A stretch of DNA of 64,000 bases from the NCBI GenBank assembly GCA_003483885.1, contig DMXI01000217.1, forward strand, positions 1-64,000, in the 5' to 3' direction. A program made the translations under genes and the position numbers. Below, in pieces: positions 8,996 through 16,107 of this stretch. Position 1 is the first letter of the stretch, and every line of letters begins with the position of its first letter. Under the pieces are notes generated by a model, which made no database searches, was not told the DNA's origin, and saw only the letters and a list, made by a program, of their open reading frames with translations. Source of the stretch: Microscillaceae bacterium (GTDB lineage Bacteria; Bacteroidota; Bacteroidia; Cytophagales; Microscillaceae).

Positions 8996-9502
8996 ATGAG
9001 TTTTATTGAAGCATACATTGTTGAATTTGAGCACGAAGCGGCTCGTACCCGTAAGCTCCTTAAGGCTATTCCTAATGAACAATTAGAATGGCAGCCCCAC
9101 GAAAAATCAATGACTTTTGCTCGTTTAGGAATGCATATTGGTAACCTCAATCGCTGGATTCATACTGGCTTAACCACTACTGAGATTGATTTTTCGACAG
9201 TAAACCTAAAAGCTCCCCAAGCCGAAAGCACAGCAGATATTGTAGCTTTTTTTGAACAAAGTTTAGAACAAGCTATTAGTCAATTAAAGAAAACTACGGA
9301 CGAAGAACTACAAGTGGTTTGGAAAGCGACTGCAGGAGGAAAAGTATTTATGGAAACTACCCGAAAAAACCTGCTTAAAAATGAAGTCAAACACATTGTA
9401 CATCATCGTGGACAATTGACAGTATTTTTTCGAATGGTAGATGCCTATGTGCCTGGGTTGTTTGGTCCTTCTGCCGATGATCGCGCCAAGCAATCTGTTT
9501 AA
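8996..9502 (+). CDS. DinB family protein
   Basis: A 168-residue four-helix-bundle protein of the DinB/YfiT-like group. The metal-binding pattern is visible as three histidines: HIG early (near residue 38), and HIVHHRGQL near the end (about 131-139), where HxxHHRGQL is the family hallmark. Some members are divalent-metal-dependent thiol transferases (for example mycothiol- or bacillithiol-dependent), but most have no known substrate. The ATG at 8996 follows a promoter-length gap after the divergent FecR-like gene. It is followed 35 bases later by the ferredoxin gene in the same direction, so a two-gene operon is likely. Confidence 0.85.
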   Translation: MSFIEAYIVEFEHEAARTRKLLKAIPNEQLEWQPHEKSMTFARLGMHIGNLNRWIHTGLTTTEIDFSTVNLKAPQAESTADIVAFFEQSLEQAISQLKKTTDEELQVVWKATAGGKVFMETTRKNLLKNEVKHIVHHRGQLTVFFRMVDAYVPGLFGPSADDRAKQSV

Positions 9503-9537
9503 ACATACTCTAAGTTATTCACAAAACTCAAGATAAC

Positions 9538-9831
9538 ATGAGCAAGAAGATGAAATTACCCAAGAAAACTTTTTTGGTGTGTACTGGAAAAAAATGTGGG
9601 AGTAAAGGTGGGTATTCACACTATAAAAACCTGAGAGGAATGATCAGAAAGGAAGGAGCAAAAGACGATTTACAGGTCATGCGTTTACAATGTACCGGAA
9701 ACTGCAAACAGGCACCCGTTGTAGGACTGATGCCCAAAAACAAATGGTACGCCCAAGCTGACGGAGCCAAAGTTGAAAAGCTTTTCAAAAAAGCAATAAA
9801 ACCACCCAAAAAGAAGAAAAACAGTGATTAG
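9538..9831 (+). CDS. thioredoxin-like [2Fe-2S] ferredoxin domain protein
   Basis: A 97-residue protein. Cysteines at 15, 20, 52 and 56 (VCTGKKCGSKGG and QCTGNCKQAP) match the four-cysteine ligand set of thioredoxin-like [2Fe-2S] ferredoxins, as in NuoE and cobalt-chelatase-associated ferredoxins. It probably transfers electrons or stores an iron-sulfur cluster in the cytosol. The tail is strongly basic (KPPKKKK). It lies 35 bases after dinB on the same strand and is followed by a hairpin terminator. The partner reductase is not visible here. Confidence 0.85.
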   Translation: MSKKMKLPKKTFLVCTGKKCGSKGGYSHYKNLRGMIRKEGAKDDLQVMRLQCTGNCKQAPVVGLMPKNKWYAQADGAKVEKLFKKAIKPPKKKKNSD

Positions 9832-9847
9832 CTCCACTTAAGCAACA

Positions 9848-9871
9848 AAGCTCCTGAGTTGTCAGGAGCTT
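9848..9871. terminator. hairpin between ferredoxin and ferritin genes
   Basis: AAGCTCCTGA (9848-9857) pairs perfectly with TCAGGAGCTT (9862-9871) around a 4-base loop. The T-run after it is weak, but its position between two convergent genes makes a bidirectional terminator the best reading. Confidence 0.7.
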
Positions 9872-9900
9872 GGCTGTTATTTCGTTGATGATGTATTTGT

Positions 9901-10440
9901 TTATTCAGCACCACCTTCGTAAGCGCCACGTACTTTGCCGATTTGCTTATCGATGGTGAATAAACCAACGCCATCTTCTCCAATAATATCAAACAACTCT
10001 ACAATGCGACGAGCAATTGCTTCCTCCTCGATTTGCTCACTTACAAACCATTGCATAAAGTTATCAGTCGCATAATCATTGGTTTTACGAGCTGCTTCTA
10101 CGATACGATTAATAGAATTGCTCACACTAATTTCTTGCTCAAGGGCTGTTTCACACAGTTCACGCAATGAGTCATACTCATGACGTACATTGGTTACTTC
10201 AGGAGACATTGCCTTTCCTCCGCGTTCCACCACATAGTTGAAAATTTTCAACATGTGACCACGCTCTTCATCGGCTTGAGCCATAAAAAAAGCAGTAGCA
10301 TTTTCGAATCCTTTTTCCGCACACCAAGAAGCCATGGCAAGGTATTTTGCGGATGAATTACCTTCTATTTTTATTTGGTCGTTTAAAATCTGCTCCATTT
10401 CCTCGGTTAACGAGGTTTTAAGTCTTACTAAATCTTTCAT
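9901..10440 (-). CDS. ftnA: ferritin
   Basis: A 179-residue ferritin-like protein, the normal length for bacterial non-haem ferritins. Ferroxidase-centre residues are visible: E26 on helix A, and E59 with H62 in EERGH on helix B. The second half supplies further glutamates (EQEISVSNSI and SEQIEEEA). It oxidises Fe2+ and stores the mineral in a 24-subunit cytoplasmic shell. It is transcribed towards the ferredoxin gene; that pairing could relate to iron or cluster homeostasis, but the genes are convergent and need not be co-regulated. The ATG at 10440 is the natural start. Confidence 0.93.
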   Translation of the reverse strand: MKDLVRLKTSLTEEMEQILNDQIKIEGNSSAKYLAMASWCAEKGFENATAFFMAQADEERGHMLKIFNYVVERGGKAMSPEVTNVRHEYDSLRELCETALEQEISVSNSINRIVEAARKTNDYATDNFMQWFVSEQIEEEAIARRIVELFDIIGEDGVGLFTIDKQIGKVRGAYEGGAE

Positions 10441-11013
10441 CGTTGTCTGAGGTTTAGTGTCAATAAAAAATACAATTTATTAAATGTGCTAATTGCTTTT
10501 GCACTAAATTATAACTTAAAGTTATTCAATAGGTTTGAAACAAACCATACCCTGCTCATATCTGTAATCAGTCTAAATTCAGGTAAATACAATTATTTGC
10601 GAAGAATACTGGATAAACACTGCTAAAACGGGTTTTAGACCATAGTGTAGTAGTTTTTCTTCAAGGTTATATATAATCAATCTAAGTTTACTTAAACTTA
10701 GAAACTAACCCCCAACCCCAAAACTGAGGATTTTTTATGGTAAGTGTGATCTCTACAGATTGAGCCCAAAACTCCCAATAAAAGTTTGTTTATCGTATTT
10801 TTTATAATCTATTTTGTGCCAGGTTTTTACACCATTATGATCGCTTTTAAGAGTACGTTTAAAAATTAGTTTTCTCATTGATTTTTAAAGGTGAAACAGA
10901 GATCGCCTTCGGCTAAGTTATAATCTAAGCTAAAAAAGTGATTTTTAACTCCGAAGACAAAATTTAAACATACTCTAAACACAAACACACATCTCTAAAA
11001 AAATTATCAGAAA
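10441..11013. other. uncoded divergent region upstream of ferritin and E1 genes
   Basis: These 573 bases have no coding ORF, rRNA or tRNA. The 16-base string TTTAAACATACTCTAA occurs at about 10,966 and also near 9,500 just after dinB, both near gene boundaries. No operator was recognised for either divergent gene. Confidence 0.4.
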
Positions 11014-13002
11014 ATGAAGTTTGACCGAAAAAATTATAAAGACGATTTATTATTAGAGCTCTATAAATATATCTTAAAGCCTCGCATGATTGAGGAAAAA
11101 ATGCTGGTTTTACTCCGTCAAGGACGCATCAGCAAATGGTTTTCAGGTATTGGTCAAGAAGCCATTGCAGTAGGTAGCACACTGGCCATCGAGCCCGATG
11201 ATTACATCTTGCCACTACACCGTAACTTAGGCGTATTTACCAGCCGTGGTATTCCTTTAGAGCGCTTGTTTTCTCAGTTTCAAGGCAAAAACTTAGGCTT
11301 TACTAAAGGGAGAGATCGTTCTTTTCATTTTGGGTCAAACGAACATCATATTGTGGGGATGATTTCTCACCTGGGTCCTCAACTATCAGTAGGGAGCGGT
11401 ATTGCTCTTGCCAATTTGCTTAATCATGATAAAAAAGTGACCATTGCTTACAGCGGCGATGGAGGTACCAGTGAAGGAGAGTTTCACGAAGCCTTGAATG
11501 TGGCAGCGGTGTGGAACCTACCTGTGATCTTTATGATTGAGAACAACGGGTATGGTTTGTCTACTCCTGTCAACGAACAATACAAATGTGCCTGGCTCAA
11601 AGACAAAGGTATTGGCTATGGTATGGAAGCAGTACAGATAGATGGAAACAACTTGTTGGAGGTATACAACACCATCAGACACTACGCCAACGACTTGCGT
11701 CAAAACCCTCGCCCAATTCTTATAGAAGCACTTACGTTCCGTATGCGTGGACACGAAGAAGCCTCTGGTACCAAATACGTACCGAAACATTTATTTGAGG
11801 CTTGGGGCAAAAAAGATCCAGTAGCCAATTATGAAACCTACCTCAAGCGTCAGGGAGTTTTAAATGACCACGTCATTGAAGATATCAGAGCTGCTATCAA
11901 GCAAGAAATAGATCAAGGGCTAGATGTTGCTTACAATGAGCCACTTCCTGAAGCATCCGTGAATCAAGAAGAAACCGATTTGTACGCACCTTACGATTTC
12001 AGACCTACCCCTCCTCAATCTACGGTACGTAGCAGTCGACGCTTTGTAGATGCTATTTCGGATGGCTTAAAGCAAGCCATGGAAAAGTATCCTAAATCGG
12101 TGGTGATGGGACAAGATGTCGCTGAATATGGTGGCGTTTTCAAAATTACCGAGGGTTTTGTAGACCTTTTTGGAAAAGCAAGGGTAAGAAACACCCCCTT
12201 GTGTGAGTCGGCCATTGTAGGAGTTGGTTTGGGGCTCTCGGTTAAAAAATACAAGGCCATTGTAGAAATGCAATTTGCTGATTTTGTAACCTGTGGGTTT
12301 AACCAAATTGTAAATAACCTGGCCAAGATTCATTATCGCTGGGGGCAAAACGCCGATGTGGTAGTACGTATGCCTACTGGTGCGGGAGTAGGTGCAGGAC
12401 CATTCCATTCTCAATCCAACGAAGCCTGGTTTTTCCATACTCCTGGCCTCAAGATTGTATATCCCTCTAGTCCCTATGATGCCAAAGGATTGCTCACTGC
12501 GGCAATTGAAGAACCAAACCCAATCATGTATTTTGAACACAAGGCCTTGTATCGTTCTATTACTGAAGATATTCCTGATGATTATTATACACTCCCCATT
12601 GGCAAAGCTCGCGTAGTACAAGAAGGAGAGGATATCTCATTTATTACTTATGGTATGGGGGTACATTGGGCCCGACAAATTGTAGCAGAAATGTTCCCTG
12701 ATAACCCGGAAACGGTTGAGATTTTAGATTTGAGGACCCTTCTCCCTTGGGATAAAGAGGCTGTAGAAGCTACCGTGAAAAAGACAGGCAAAGTAATTGT
12801 AGCACATGAGGATAATATTACAGGTGGTATAGGAGCCGAAATCGCAGCCTGGATTGCTGAGCATTGCTTCCAATACCTGGATGCCCCCGTTATGAGGGAA
12901 GGAAGTTTGGATACTCCAGTACCGTTTTCTGCTACTTTGGAGCAAATTTATCTACCCAAGGAACGTATCAAAGAAAAGATGACCACCTTGTTAAATTTTT
13001 AA
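11014..13002 (+). CDS. 2-oxoacid dehydrogenase E1, fused alpha and beta subunits
   Basis: A 662-residue fusion of the E1 alpha and beta subunits of a thiamine-diphosphate-dependent 2-oxoacid dehydrogenase. The alpha part (about residues 1-310) holds the ThDP/Mg motif starting G148-D149-G150 and running to ENNGYG. The beta part (about 335-662) carries the transketolase-like pyrimidine and C-terminal domains (GQDVAEYGGVF, ALYRSITED). In Bacteroidota such fusions usually act on branched-chain 2-oxoacids, feeding E2 and E3, and supply iso-branched fatty-acid primers. The exact substrate cannot be read here. E2 and E3 genes are not adjacent. The start codon AUG at 11,014 fits the family N-terminus. 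Confidence 0.92.
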   Translation: MKFDRKNYKDDLLLELYKYILKPRMIEEKMLVLLRQGRISKWFSGIGQEAIAVGSTLAIEPDDYILPLHRNLGVFTSRGIPLERLFSQFQGKNLGFTKGRDRSFHFGSNEHHIVGMISHLGPQLSVGSGIALANLLNHDKKVTIAYSGDGGTSEGEFHEALNVAAVWNLPVIFMIENNGYGLSTPVNEQYKCAWLKDKGIGYGMEAVQIDGNNLLEVYNTIRHYANDLRQNPRPILIEALTFRMRGHEEASGTKYVPKHLFEAWGKKDPVANYETYLKRQGVLNDHVIEDIRAAIKQEIDQGLDVAYNEPLPEASVNQEETDLYAPYDFRPTPPQSTVRSSRRFVDAISDGLKQAMEKYPKSVVMGQDVAEYGGVFKITEGFVDLFGKARVRNTPLCESAIVGVGLGLSVKKYKAIVEMQFADFVTCGFNQIVNNLAKIHYRWGQNADVVVRMPTGAGVGAGPFHSQSNEAWFFHTPGLKIVYPSSPYDAKGLLTAAIEEPNPIMYFEHKALYRSITEDIPDDYYTLPIGKARVVQEGEDISFITYGMGVHWARQIVAEMFPDNPETVEILDLRTLLPWDKEAVEATVKKTGKVIVAHEDNITGGIGAEIAAWIAEHCFQYLDAPVMREGSLDTPVPFSATLEQIYLPKERIKEKMTTLLNF

Positions 13003-13103
13003 AAATCCTTGAAAATGACTAACTTGACAAAGTTTTTATACGTAAATGGTTAGTAAAGTCGTTTTTTTGGAAAGACTCAATCATTTACCAACACATTCCC
13101 GTC

Positions 13104-13448
13104 ATGTTAGCACGAAAATTACTACGGACTTATTTTTTTATTACATTATTAGGCATTTTATCCTTCTCGTGTTCACAAAGAGCGCAATGTCCAGCGTACG
13201 AAAGAAGCACTGGAGGTACAATCAGGGTTTTTGAAAGTGGTGGTAAAACTCCAGCCGAACTTCGCAAACAAAGTCTTAAAATACTCGATAAACAACAAGC
13301 TTATATTCGAGTAAAACGAGATAAAAAAACAGGATTGGTTAAAAAAACGACCAGACTTAAGCGAAGAAAAAGAAAAAAGAACAAGACCAAGACCCACCGC
13401 GGGTTTAAGAAAGAATCTCGCACTAGTCGAGGCCTTCGCGGCTATTAA
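13104..13448 (+). CDS. small basic lipoprotein, unknown function
   Basis: A 114-residue protein. The first 22 residues form a signal peptide ending in a lipobox-like LSFSC (C23 would be lipidated), then a short conserved-looking CPAYERSTGGTIRVF stretch. The last 60 residues are extremely basic, with alternating Lys/Arg runs (RLKRRKRKKNKTKT). No family is recognised. It is followed 97 bases downstream, in the same direction, by another exported Arg/Lys-rich protein. The two probably form a functional pair in the envelope, for example binding an acidic polymer; that is inference only. Confidence 0.65.
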   Translation: MLARKLLRTYFFITLLGILSFSCSQRAQCPAYERSTGGTIRVFESGGKTPAELRKQSLKILDKQQAYIRVKRDKKTGLVKKTTRLKRRKRKKNKTKTHRGFKKESRTSRGLRGY

Positions 13449-13545
13449 GTTTAAATTATATACACTGCTACGCTTTTGTTTAGCCAAAAACTATTCAAGC
13501 AAAAATGTAAACGTCTAAACAAAGGTTGCTAACCCCAAATTAACG

Positions 13546-14319
13546 ATGTCTGTCAAAGAAGAACTGTTTAAACGATTTATCCAACTCATCTTAGTATTTT
13601 GCATTAGTATAGGCGGATACTTTGAGACCCAGGCTCAGGAAGATAATCGGACGCTTAAAAACCCTAATCGTTCTGAGTCGTTTCGGAAACGTAGAAAATC
13701 TACCCAATCAAAAATTACGCGTTACACCGGTAATGTAAGGGTAGACAAGAACCGCAGAGGACGTAAAGGCCGTTTGGCCACTCACCGTCTACGAGCCCGA
13801 GGCAAGCAAAGAGGCCCTTCTAAGGTAAGTCAATTTACTGGTAACTACCGTTATCGTAAGTCTTCCAAAAAAGGGAACCTTCGCAAAAAGAGCTTTTCTG
13901 GAAGCGTATCAAGTTATCGCGCTGCCAAATCTTCACGAAGAGGGCGTTCCTCTAATTTTCGTGGCCGTTTTCGTTATGTTAACGTAAAAGCCAATCGTGC
14001 TCAAAAAGCACGTCGTATTTCGTCTTTTATGGGAAAAACTACCTACCGTTTGAGACGTCGTTCGGGCCCAAGAGCCCCACGTAGTGCCTCAGTAGGTTCT
14101 TATCGTGCGCCACGTTCGCGTGGTCACCGTCGCTTAGCCAACTACAACCAACGTCGTTTGCGTCGTGGTTTTAGTAAACGCAACGCCAACCCTCCGGCCT
14201 ATCGTAACAATCGCTCTAATAAATTGCAATACAATTCGCGTGAAGCCAAATGGTTGATGCCAAAGCCTCGTAAAGTAGACAAGAAAAGACGCAAAGAGAC
14301 CAGTGAAGATGACGAATAG
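13546..14319 (+). CDS. exported Arg-rich repeat protein, unknown function
   Basis: A 257-residue protein with an N-terminal signal peptide (about residues 1-30, ending ETQAQ). The mature part is over one quarter Arg plus Lys. A degenerate repeat of the form (S/R)x(F/Y)xGxxxYR occurs five times: ITRYTGNVRV, SQFTGNYRYRK, KSFSGSVSSYR, SNFRGRFRYV and SSFMGKTTYRLRR, each separated by basic linkers. No family is recognised. The repeats could form short beta strands on a periplasmic or surface protein with polyanion affinity. A perfect 13-bp terminator follows. Both basic genes upstream and here likely form one transcription unit. Confidence 0.7.
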   Translation: MSVKEELFKRFIQLILVFCISIGGYFETQAQEDNRTLKNPNRSESFRKRRKSTQSKITRYTGNVRVDKNRRGRKGRLATHRLRARGKQRGPSKVSQFTGNYRYRKSSKKGNLRKKSFSGSVSSYRAAKSSRRGRSSNFRGRFRYVNVKANRAQKARRISSFMGKTTYRLRRRSGPRAPRSASVGSYRAPRSRGHRRLANYNQRRLRRGFSKRNANPPAYRNNRSNKLQYNSREAKWLMPKPRKVDKKRRKETSEDDE

Positions 14320-14340
14320 AAATAAGAAAAATACATCAAT

Positions 14341-14378
14341 AAAAAATCCGATAGGTCTCAAAACTTATCGGATTTTTT
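14341..14378. terminator. strong hairpin terminator
   Basis: AAAAAATCCGATA (14341-14353) pairs perfectly with TATCGGATTTTTT (14366-14378) around a 12-base loop. A-tract and T-tract on the two sides make it a bidirectional terminator between the basic-protein gene (plus) and frr (minus). Confidence 0.85.
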
Positions 14379-14429
14379 ATTTGTAGTGCTATCTAATGCG
14401 AGAATGTTATCTCTATTCCAAGTTGTCAA

Positions 14430-14993
14430 CTATACAGTCATCAACTCAGCTTCTTTTTTCTGATACAATTCGTCTACCTTGGCTACAAAACTATCGGTAA
14501 GCTTTTGTACTTTTTCTTCTGCTCTCTTCACATCATCTTCGGAAGCACCATCTTTTTGTAGATCCTTCAACCCACCATTGATATCTTTTCGCGCATTGCG
14601 AATACTCACTTTTCCTTTCTCGATTTCCTGCTTTACTTGCTTTACCAATTGCTTTCTTCGCTCTTCGGTAAGCGCAGGGATGTTAATTCTGATATTCTCG
14701 CCATCGTTCTGAGGGTTAAGATCCAAATCACTATCGCGAATCGACTTCTCAATATTTTGAATCACCGACTTCTCGAAAGGACGTATCATCAAAGTCCGGG
14801 CATCAGGAGTGGTTACCGAAGCAACTTGGTTCAAAGGAGTAGGCGCGCCATAGTACTCCACCTGGATAGAGTCTAACATATTGGCTGATGCTTTACCAGC
14901 GCGAATCTTGTTCAACTCATTATTGGTGTGCTTCACTGCTTTTTCCATCAGTTCTTCGGCTTCCGCCAAATACATTTGTATTTCTTCTTCCAT
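14430..14993 (-). CDS. frr: ribosome recycling factor
   Basis: A 187-residue protein from the ATG at 14,993; a longer reading frame reaches 15,068, but the RRF family starts near MEEEIQMYLAEAEELM. Helical hallmarks are visible: LNKIRAGKASANMLDSIQVEYYGAPTPLNQVAS, then DARTLMIRPFEKS, and ALTEERRKQLVKQVKQEIEKGKVSIRNARKD. It splits post-termination 70S ribosomes together with EF-G. Length is normal (about 185). It lies downstream of pyrH on the same strand, the conserved bacterial order (usually tsf-pyrH-frr), but a hairpin separates them here, so it may also have its own promoter. Confidence 0.96.
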   Translation of the reverse strand: MEEEIQMYLAEAEELMEKAVKHTNNELNKIRAGKASANMLDSIQVEYYGAPTPLNQVASVTTPDARTLMIRPFEKSVIQNIEKSIRDSDLDLNPQNDGENIRINIPALTEERRKQLVKQVKQEIEKGKVSIRNARKDINGGLKDLQKDGASEDDVKRAEEKVQKLTDSFVAKVDELYQKKEAELMTV

Positions 14994-15067
14994 TTTACAA
15001 GGTATTTTTTGTTTGAGAAACAACGCAGATATATTTCTGCATGATTGGTATACTGATCTATAAAACA

Positions 15068-15095
15068 AAAACTGGCATCTGAGGAAGCCAGTTTT
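15068..15095 (-). terminator. hairpin between pyrH and frr
   Basis: AAAACTGGC (15,068-15,076) pairs with GCCAGTTTT (15,087-15,095). On the minus strand it directly follows pyrH and is followed by a T-rich stretch. It may act as a terminator or attenuator that lowers frr transcription relative to pyrH. Confidence 0.7.
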
Positions 15096-15102
15096 CGCTT
15101 TT

Positions 15103-15813
15103 TTAGTCTACGGTAATAAGTGTCCCAACTTCTTCGCCCTTGACCACCTTCAGTAGGTTGCCTGGGGTATTCATATCAAAAACAATAATGGGTAGGTTGT
15201 TTTCTTTACAAAGGGTAAATGCCGTCATATCCATCACATTTAGTCCCTTGCTATATACTTCTTCAAAAGAAATGTTCGAGAAGCGCTTCGCATTCAAATC
15301 AGTTTCAGGGTCAGCGGTATATACCCCATCTACTTTGGTTCCTTTAAGCACTACATCGGCTTCAATTTCAATGGCTCTTAAACTCGCCGCAGAGTCAGTT
15401 GTAAAGTAAGGACTACCGATACCTGCCCCAAAAATCACGATCCGTTTTTTCTCAAGGTGTCTTACGGCTCTGCGTTTAATAAATGGCTCACATACTTGCT
15501 CCATTTTAATTCCTGACATCAATCGGGTAAACAAGCCATGGCTCTCTAAAGAACTTTGTAGGGCCATACCATTGATCACAGTTGCCAACATACCCATGTA
15601 GTCGCCCTGTACTCGATCTATGCCAGTTCCTACGGTTTCTACTCCCCGGAAAATATTTCCTCCACCAATGACAATGGCTACCTCGATCCCCTCTGCCACT
15701 ACTTTTTCAATTTCCTGGGCGTATTGTTCCAGCCTTTTGGCATCAATACCACTTTGTTTGTCGCCAGCAAGTGCCTCACCGCTTAACTTTAAAAGAATGC
15801 GTTTGTATTTCAT
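15103..15813 (-). CDS. pyrH: uridylate kinase (UMP kinase)
   Basis: A 236-residue protein from ATG 15,813; the frame extends 16 codons further, but family members begin MKYKRILLKLSGEAL. The nucleotide-binding region appears as KLSGEALAG, GGGNIFRG and DYMGMLATVINGMAL, and the UMP-binding and ATP-binding C-terminal parts as FTTDSAASLRAIEI and VDGVYTADP. It phosphorylates UMP to UDP in the cytoplasm, usually as a hexamer with GTP activation. Length matches the family (235-245). It sits upstream of frr in the classical order. Confidence 0.96.
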   Translation of the reverse strand: MKYKRILLKLSGEALAGDKQSGIDAKRLEQYAQEIEKVVAEGIEVAIVIGGGNIFRGVETVGTGIDRVQGDYMGMLATVINGMALQSSLESHGLFTRLMSGIKMEQVCEPFIKRRAVRHLEKKRIVIFGAGIGSPYFTTDSAASLRAIEIEADVVLKGTKVDGVYTADPETDLNAKRFSNISFEEVYSKGLNVMDMTAFTLCKENNLPIIVFDMNTPGNLLKVVKGEEVGTLITVD

Positions 15814-16028
15814 CCGAATAAAAAATTTTTCTCTGTTTATGGAACTGAGATCCTTCAACAAATTGTTGGATGGAACTCTGGATGTATCATTTAAATAAAT
15901 TCCTAAGTGTTAAACTACGATGATACATTTTTGAGAACATCGTGCAAATATAATTAAATAGTTGAATTGGTCATAGGGTAAAAACATCCTTTCAACATCA
16001 AGTTAAATACCATCTCCTTCAAAATTAA

Positions 16029-16036
16029 TATATTTG
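16029..16036 (+). promoter_or_regulatory. Bacteroidota-type minus-7 promoter motif
   Basis: TATATTTG matches the TAnnTTTG minus-7 consensus and is followed by C. It lies 72 bases upstream of the T9SS metalloprotease start. The minus-33 TTG is not evident at the expected distance, so this is only a candidate. Confidence 0.35.
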
Positions 16037-16107
16037 CAAAAAATTGCTTTTTTCTAAAAAAGCCCCAATTTATTACTTATCAATTATAGCATTCCAAAAT
16101 ATAAATT

